NCBI RefSeq assembly: GCF_003206155.1
Contig: NZ_PZJV01000001.1
Coordinates: 415,290 to 471,004, forward strand
From: Salinicola halophilus
GTDB taxonomy: Bacteria > Pseudomonadota > Gammaproteobacteria > Pseudomonadales > Halomonadaceae
Direction of reading: 5' to 3'
DNA length: 55,715 nucleotides
In this document: positions 52,612-55,715 of the stretch, piece by piece
How the letters are laid out: every line of letters starts with the position of its first letter
Position numbering within the stretch: position 1 is the stretch's first letter
The notes under the pieces: generated by a model
Database searches by the model: none
What the model was told of the DNA's origin: nothing
Seen by the model: the letters and a program-made list of their open reading frames with translations, nothing else
Position numbers and translations under genes: made by a program

Positions 52612-53125
52612 TGACAACAAACCCGCCTCCCAGACTGATGACGCTGCGTCCTCGGCGACGCCCGATCCGGACGATCTCTGGGCGGCAGCGATGGCCGAAC
52701 AGGGCGTGACCAGCGAACCGGAGCCGTCCCCCGAACCCGAGCCGGCACCGGCGCGCGCCAATGCGCCGAAACCTGAGGCACCGAAACCGGAAGCGTCCAC
52801 GCCGGCCACCGCCGATGCCGGAGTCTTCCCCTCTTTCGACGAGGGAAGCGACTCGCGGCAGACTCGCGATCTCAACATGATCATGGACATCCCGGTGAAG
52901 CTCTCGGTCGAGCTGGGCCGTACCCGGATCACCATCAAGCAGCTTCTCGAACTCGCCCAGGGCTCGGTCGTCGAGCTCGACGGCCTGGCCGGTGAGCCGA
53001 TGGATATCCTGATCAACGGCTACCTCATCGCTCAGGGCGAAGTGGTCGTCGTGGAGGACAAGTACGGCATCCGCGTGACCGAGATCATTACCCCATCCGA
53101 ACGCGTACAGAAACTCAATCGATGA
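52604..53125 (+). CDS. fliN: flagellar motor switch protein FliN
   Basis: The C-terminal SpoA domain (about 90-165: MDIPVKLSVELGRTRITIKQLLELAQGSVVELDGLAGEPMDI) is a standard FliN. The N-terminal 85 residues are an acidic, Pro/Ala/Glu-rich tail with repeats (EPEPSPEPEPAPA, then PKPEAPKPEAS), making the protein 173 residues against 137 in E. coli. It caps the C ring and docks FliH. The fliN start lies inside fliM, and its stop overlaps fliO by 4 bp. Confidence 0.95.
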   Translation: MSDDNKPASQTDDAASSATPDPDDLWAAAMAEQGVTSEPEPSPEPEPAPARANAPKPEAPKPEASTPATADAGVFPSFDEGSDSRQTRDLNMIMDIPVKLSVELGRTRITIKQLLELAQGSVVELDGLAGEPMDILINGYLIAQGEVVVVEDKYGIRVTEIITPSERVQKLNR

Positions 53126-53592
53126 ACGACGACGTCACCTCGAGCACGAGCGGGATGGTCGGCGGCGGCGATGCCATGAGCCTGATGGCGCTGGGCAAGA
53201 CCGCCCTGTCTCTCGCCGTGGTCGTCGGCGTCATTCTGCTCTGCGCCTGGCTACTCAAGCGGATGGGCCCCAATCGTCGCGCTGGCAGTCAGCATTTGCG
53301 CGTGGTGGCCAGTACGCCGGTCGGCCAGCGTGAGCGCGTGGTGATCGTCGAAGTGGAAGACCGTTGGCTGGTACTGGGGGTCGGCGGCGGGCAGGTGACA
53401 AAGCTCGACTCGTTGGCCCCGCCCGTCGGCCCGCCCGCCTCCCACATCGGGGAGCCGCCGCTTGCTGGCAGTTTCTCTCAGCGTCTGCGTCAGGCGATGA
53501 AGCACAACCTGACCGCTTCCCGCGGGACGCGCACGGCGCCCGCCGAGCGCGACGACTCCAGCCAAACGCGCCCCCCGAAGGGGGATGCATGA
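53122..53592 (+). CDS. fliO: flagellar biosynthetic protein FliO
   Basis: The 156-residue protein has one membrane helix (about 25-46: [23 protein letters not shown]) after a short periplasmic N-terminus. The conserved cytoplasmic FliO strand set follows ([39 protein letters not shown], about 54-92) and then a disordered, basic tail. FliO assists assembly of the FliP-FliR gate. The stop overlaps the fliP start (ATGA). Confidence 0.92.
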   Translation: MNDDVTSSTSGMVGGGDAMSLMALGKTALSLAVVVGVILLCAWLLKRMGPNRRAGSQHLRVVASTPVGQRERVVIVEVEDRWLVLGVGGGQVTKLDSLAPPVGPPASHIGEPPLAGSFSQRLRQAMKHNLTASRGTRTAPAERDDSSQTRPPKGDA

Positions 53593-54353
53593 TGAAACGC
53601 GGCGCGATCATCGGGCTGGGAGTCGCTGCGCTCGCGGTGGGCGGTTCGATCGCAAGCCAGCCGGCTCTCGCCCAGGCGCTACCGGGTATCGTCAGCGAGC
53701 CGACCGCGGACGGGGGGCAGCAGTGGTCGTTGAGTCTGCAGACGCTTTTGTTCCTGTCGTCGCTGGCGTTTCTGCCGGCGATGCTGCTGATGATGACCTG
53801 CTTCACCCGCATCATCATCGTGCTGGGACTGCTGCGCACGGCAATGAGCACCCCCTCGGCGCCCCCGACGCAGGTGCTGCTGGGACTGGCGCTTTTTCTG
53901 ACCTTCTTCGTCATGTCGCCGGTGCTCGACCGCATCTACGAAGAGGCCTGGCAGCCGTTTTCGGCCGACCAGATATCACTCGAACAAGCGGTAGAGCGTG
54001 GCAGCCAGCCGTTGCGGGAATTCATGATCGCCCAGACCCGCGAGGCGGACCTGGCGATGTTCGCGCGTATCGCCGAAGTCGGTGAAATGCAGGGGCCGGA
54101 GGACATTCCGATGCGCATCCTGGTCCCCGCCTACGCCACGAGCGAGTTGAAAACCGCGTTTCAGATCGGCTTCACCATCTTCGTACCGTTTCTGATCATC
54201 GACCTGGTGGTCGCGAGCGTGCTGATGGCGCTGGGGATGATGATGGTGCCACCGGCGACGATCTCGCTGCCATTCAAGCTGATGCTCTTCGTACTGGTCG
54301 ACGGCTGGCAGCTTCTGATCGGTTCGCTGACGCAGAGTTTCTACATGGGCTGA
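53589..54353 (+). CDS. fliP: flagellar export gate protein FliP
   Basis: Two adjacent ATGs at 53589 and 53592 are possible; 254 residues from the first. A cleavable signal (about 1-28, ending PALAQA), four helices and the FliP signatures are present: [21 protein letters not shown] (about 73-93), [20 protein letters not shown] and [43 protein letters not shown] (about 198-240). It forms the core of the export gate with FliQ and FliR. A small hairpin (GAACCC-TTT-GGGTTC) overlaps its stop codon before fliQ. Confidence 0.97.
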   Translation: MMKRGAIIGLGVAALAVGGSIASQPALAQALPGIVSEPTADGGQQWSLSLQTLLFLSSLAFLPAMLLMMTCFTRIIIVLGLLRTAMSTPSAPPTQVLLGLALFLTFFVMSPVLDRIYEEAWQPFSADQISLEQAVERGSQPLREFMIAQTREADLAMFARIAEVGEMQGPEDIPMRILVPAYATSELKTAFQIGFTIFVPFLIIDLVVASVLMALGMMMVPPATISLPFKLMLFVLVDGWQLLIGSLTQSFYMG

Positions 54354-54399
54354 ACCCTTTGGGTTCTTCGATGCCGCACTGCGGCGCTGGGAGTGCACG

Positions 54400-54669
54400 A
54401 TGTCCCCCGAAACCGTCATGAGCCTGGCCTATCAGGGCATGAAGCTGGTCCTGCTGATGGCGGCGCCTCTGCTGCTCACAGCGCTGCTGATCGGCCTGCT
54501 GGTCAGCCTTTTCCAGGCCGCGACACAGATCAACGAGATGACGCTGTCGTTCATTCCCAAAATCCTGGGCGTATTCGGCATGCTGATCCTGTCCGGCGCC
54601 TGGCTGATCCAGCTGATCACCAACTTCACCGTCGAGCTATTGACGAGCATTCCGCAGCTCGTCGGCTGA
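54400..54669 (+). CDS. fliQ: flagellar export gate protein FliQ
   Basis: The 89-residue protein has the standard length and two hydrophobic hairpin helices (about 12-38 and 52-75) with the family phrase GLLVSLFQAATQINEMTLSFIPKI (about 28-51). GGGAG lies six bases before the ATG. It wraps the FliP-FliR core. The fliR gene begins 70 bp downstream. Confidence 0.96.
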   Translation: MSPETVMSLAYQGMKLVLLMAAPLLLTALLIGLLVSLFQAATQINEMTLSFIPKILGVFGMLILSGAWLIQLITNFTVELLTSIPQLVG

Positions 54670-54739
54670 TGGCACTCGCCATGCGGACGAGCTGCCCGGC
54701 AACGCTTACGTCAACGGCCGGCGCGGGGCGCGCCCCTCG

Positions 54740-55534
54740 ATGATCGAGATCACCAGCGCCGAATGGCAAAGCTGGATCCAGCTGCTGTGGTGGCCACTGC
54801 TGCGAATCCTCGCGTTCCTCATGGCCTCACCGCTGTGGGGATGGTCCAGCTTGCCGCGTCAGTTCAAGCTGCTCTTCGGCGTGGCCATGACCATCGCCAT
54901 CGCCCCGACGCTGCCGCCCATGCCGGACATCGCGCTCGTCTCTCTCGAGAGCGTGGCGCTCACGCTACAGCAGCTGCTCATCGGCATCGCCATGGGGCTG
55001 GTGCTGCGCATCATGATCGCCGTGGTGCAGACCGCCGGCGAATTCATCAGCATGCAGATGGGACTCGGGTTCGCCAGTTTCTTCACACCGGACTCCGGCA
55101 CCAACACCATGGTGCTCTCGCGTTTTCTCGAGATGATCACGCTGCTAATGTTCCTGGCGCTCGACGGACACCTGATCTCGATCGAGATTCTCGCCTGGAC
55201 CTTCGAGGCCCTGCCGGTGGGACTGGTATCGATCGACACCAGCTTCGCCGAGACGCTGGTACGCTGGGGCGGAACGATCTTCAGTACCGGCCTGCTGTTT
55301 GCGGTGCCCATCATTACCGCGCTATTGATGATCAACCTTTCACTCGGCATCCTCAATCGCGCCTCGCCCCAGCTCTCGATCTTCTCGGTGGGCTTTCCCA
55401 TCACGCTCACGTCAGGGCTGGTGCTGATGACCGTGATGATGCCGCATCTGGGGAGCTTTCTCGGCCATCTCTTCGACCAGAATCTGCGCTTCATGCAGGG
55501 GTTGATCGAACAGATGGCGGGTGCCGCCGGCTAA
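54740..55534 (+). CDS. fliR: flagellar export gate protein FliR
   Basis: The 264-residue protein has six helices and FliR features. These are MQMGLGFASFFTPDSGTNTMVLSRFLEMITLLMFLALDGH (about 96-135), containing the conserved methionine/phenylalanine gasket region, and PQLSIFSVGFPITLTSGLVLM (about 213-233). FliR completes the FliP5Q4R1 gate. No ribosome-binding site is obvious before the ATG. It is the last gene in the window. Confidence 0.96.
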   Translation: MIEITSAEWQSWIQLLWWPLLRILAFLMASPLWGWSSLPRQFKLLFGVAMTIAIAPTLPPMPDIALVSLESVALTLQQLLIGIAMGLVLRIMIAVVQTAGEFISMQMGLGFASFFTPDSGTNTMVLSRFLEMITLLMFLALDGHLISIEILAWTFEALPVGLVSIDTSFAETLVRWGGTIFSTGLLFAVPIITALLMINLSLGILNRASPQLSIFSVGFPITLTSGLVLMTVMMPHLGSFLGHLFDQNLRFMQGLIEQMAGAAG

Positions 55535-55715
55535 CCTCTGCGATGCGACCGGTGCCGCTCTGTTCCATCCAGGCGCCGAAAGCGGGCGGAGGTCGGCTGC
55601 ATCGGCGACGAGTCGACAACGTCTTCGCGCGCGCCTGATACGAGCGCCCTGCTTGGCCTTTTCACGGACGTTGGCGCACCGCTCTCCCGGCCTGAACGCA
55701 AAGCACCCGAACCGG
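55535..55715 (+). other. sequence after fliR, no gene seen
   Basis: The last 181 bp contain no convincing coding start, no flhB beginning and no clear terminator. An open frame crossing it is the out-of-frame continuation of fliR shadow sequence. Confidence 0.5.

Noticed and set aside
51586-53016. 476-residue frame antisense to fliM-fliN
   Set aside because: Antisense shadow; no start signal and no domain.
54352-54366. hairpin GAACCC-TTT-GGGTTC as a fliP terminator
   Set aside because: Only six base pairs with a 3-nt loop and a short T run; genes fliP to fliR are expected to be cotranscribed.

Overview
The window is a stretch of gammaproteobacterial core chromosome with high G+C and G/C-ending codons. 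It most resembles Halomonadaceae (Halomonas, Salinicola, Kushneria or Chromohalobacter type). This placement is an inference from gene content and order: a ProVW osmolyte transporter, E. coli-like blocks such as gloB|yafS-rnhA-dnaQ, tusDCBE next to yccA, and fliE|fliFGHIJK-fliLMNOPQR, plus small proteins I know only as genus-restricted types. I see no insertion sequence, prophage, CRISPR array, rRNA or attachment site. Nearly all the DNA is coding.

Layout. 1-4.8 kb: smrA, a GGCT-like protein, a WrbA-like flavoprotein, two membrane proteins and pdxH, closed by a terminator. 4.9-6.9 kb: proV-proW on the minus strand without a proX. 7.1-11 kb: a PatZ-type protein acetyltransferase divergent from a histone-deacetylase-family deacylase. 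11.3-14 kb: an XRE-cupin regulator, a DUF1244 protein, moaB and moeA. 14-17 kb (minus strand): yccA, tusD-C-B-E and acpH, then tRNA-Ser(UGA) on the plus strand. 17.2-19 kb: five small proteins, one of them a 38-residue lipoprotein. 19-21.7 kb: nhaP2 and an odd kinase-fold protein. 21.8-24.7 kb: a TPP riboswitch followed by thiZ-thiX-thiY (pyrimidine precursor uptake), then cho 24 bp later. 25.6-33.3 kb: ybfF, yhhQ with a preQ1-I-like leader, an ArsR regulator, sohB, an SCP2 protein, nudC, dnaQ, rnhA, yafS and gloB. 33.4-43.1 kb: mltD, yejABEF, rsuA, yafV and rarD. 43.1-55.5 kb: fliE divergent from fliFGHIJK, then fliLMNOPQR.

How the parts fit. Vitamin and cofactor supply recurs: TPP-controlled HMP uptake, molybdopterin synthesis, PLP oxidase, and queuosine-precursor uptake apparently under preQ1 control, which would feed tRNA modification as TusBCDE does. 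The flagellar block encodes the MS ring, switch, export ATPase complex, hook-length ruler and export gate. The window stops 181 bp after fliR without reaching flhB.

No wholly new multi-gene system is evident. The strongest leads are regulatory: the preQ1-I-like aptamer with a long loop 3 before yhhQ, its divergent promoter region shared with the ArsR gene, a 17-bp tandem repeat in an unusually long fliI-fliJ gap, a perfect 36-bp palindrome before mltD, the acetylase/deacetylase divergent pair, and a degenerate kinase-like gene facing the TPP riboswitch.
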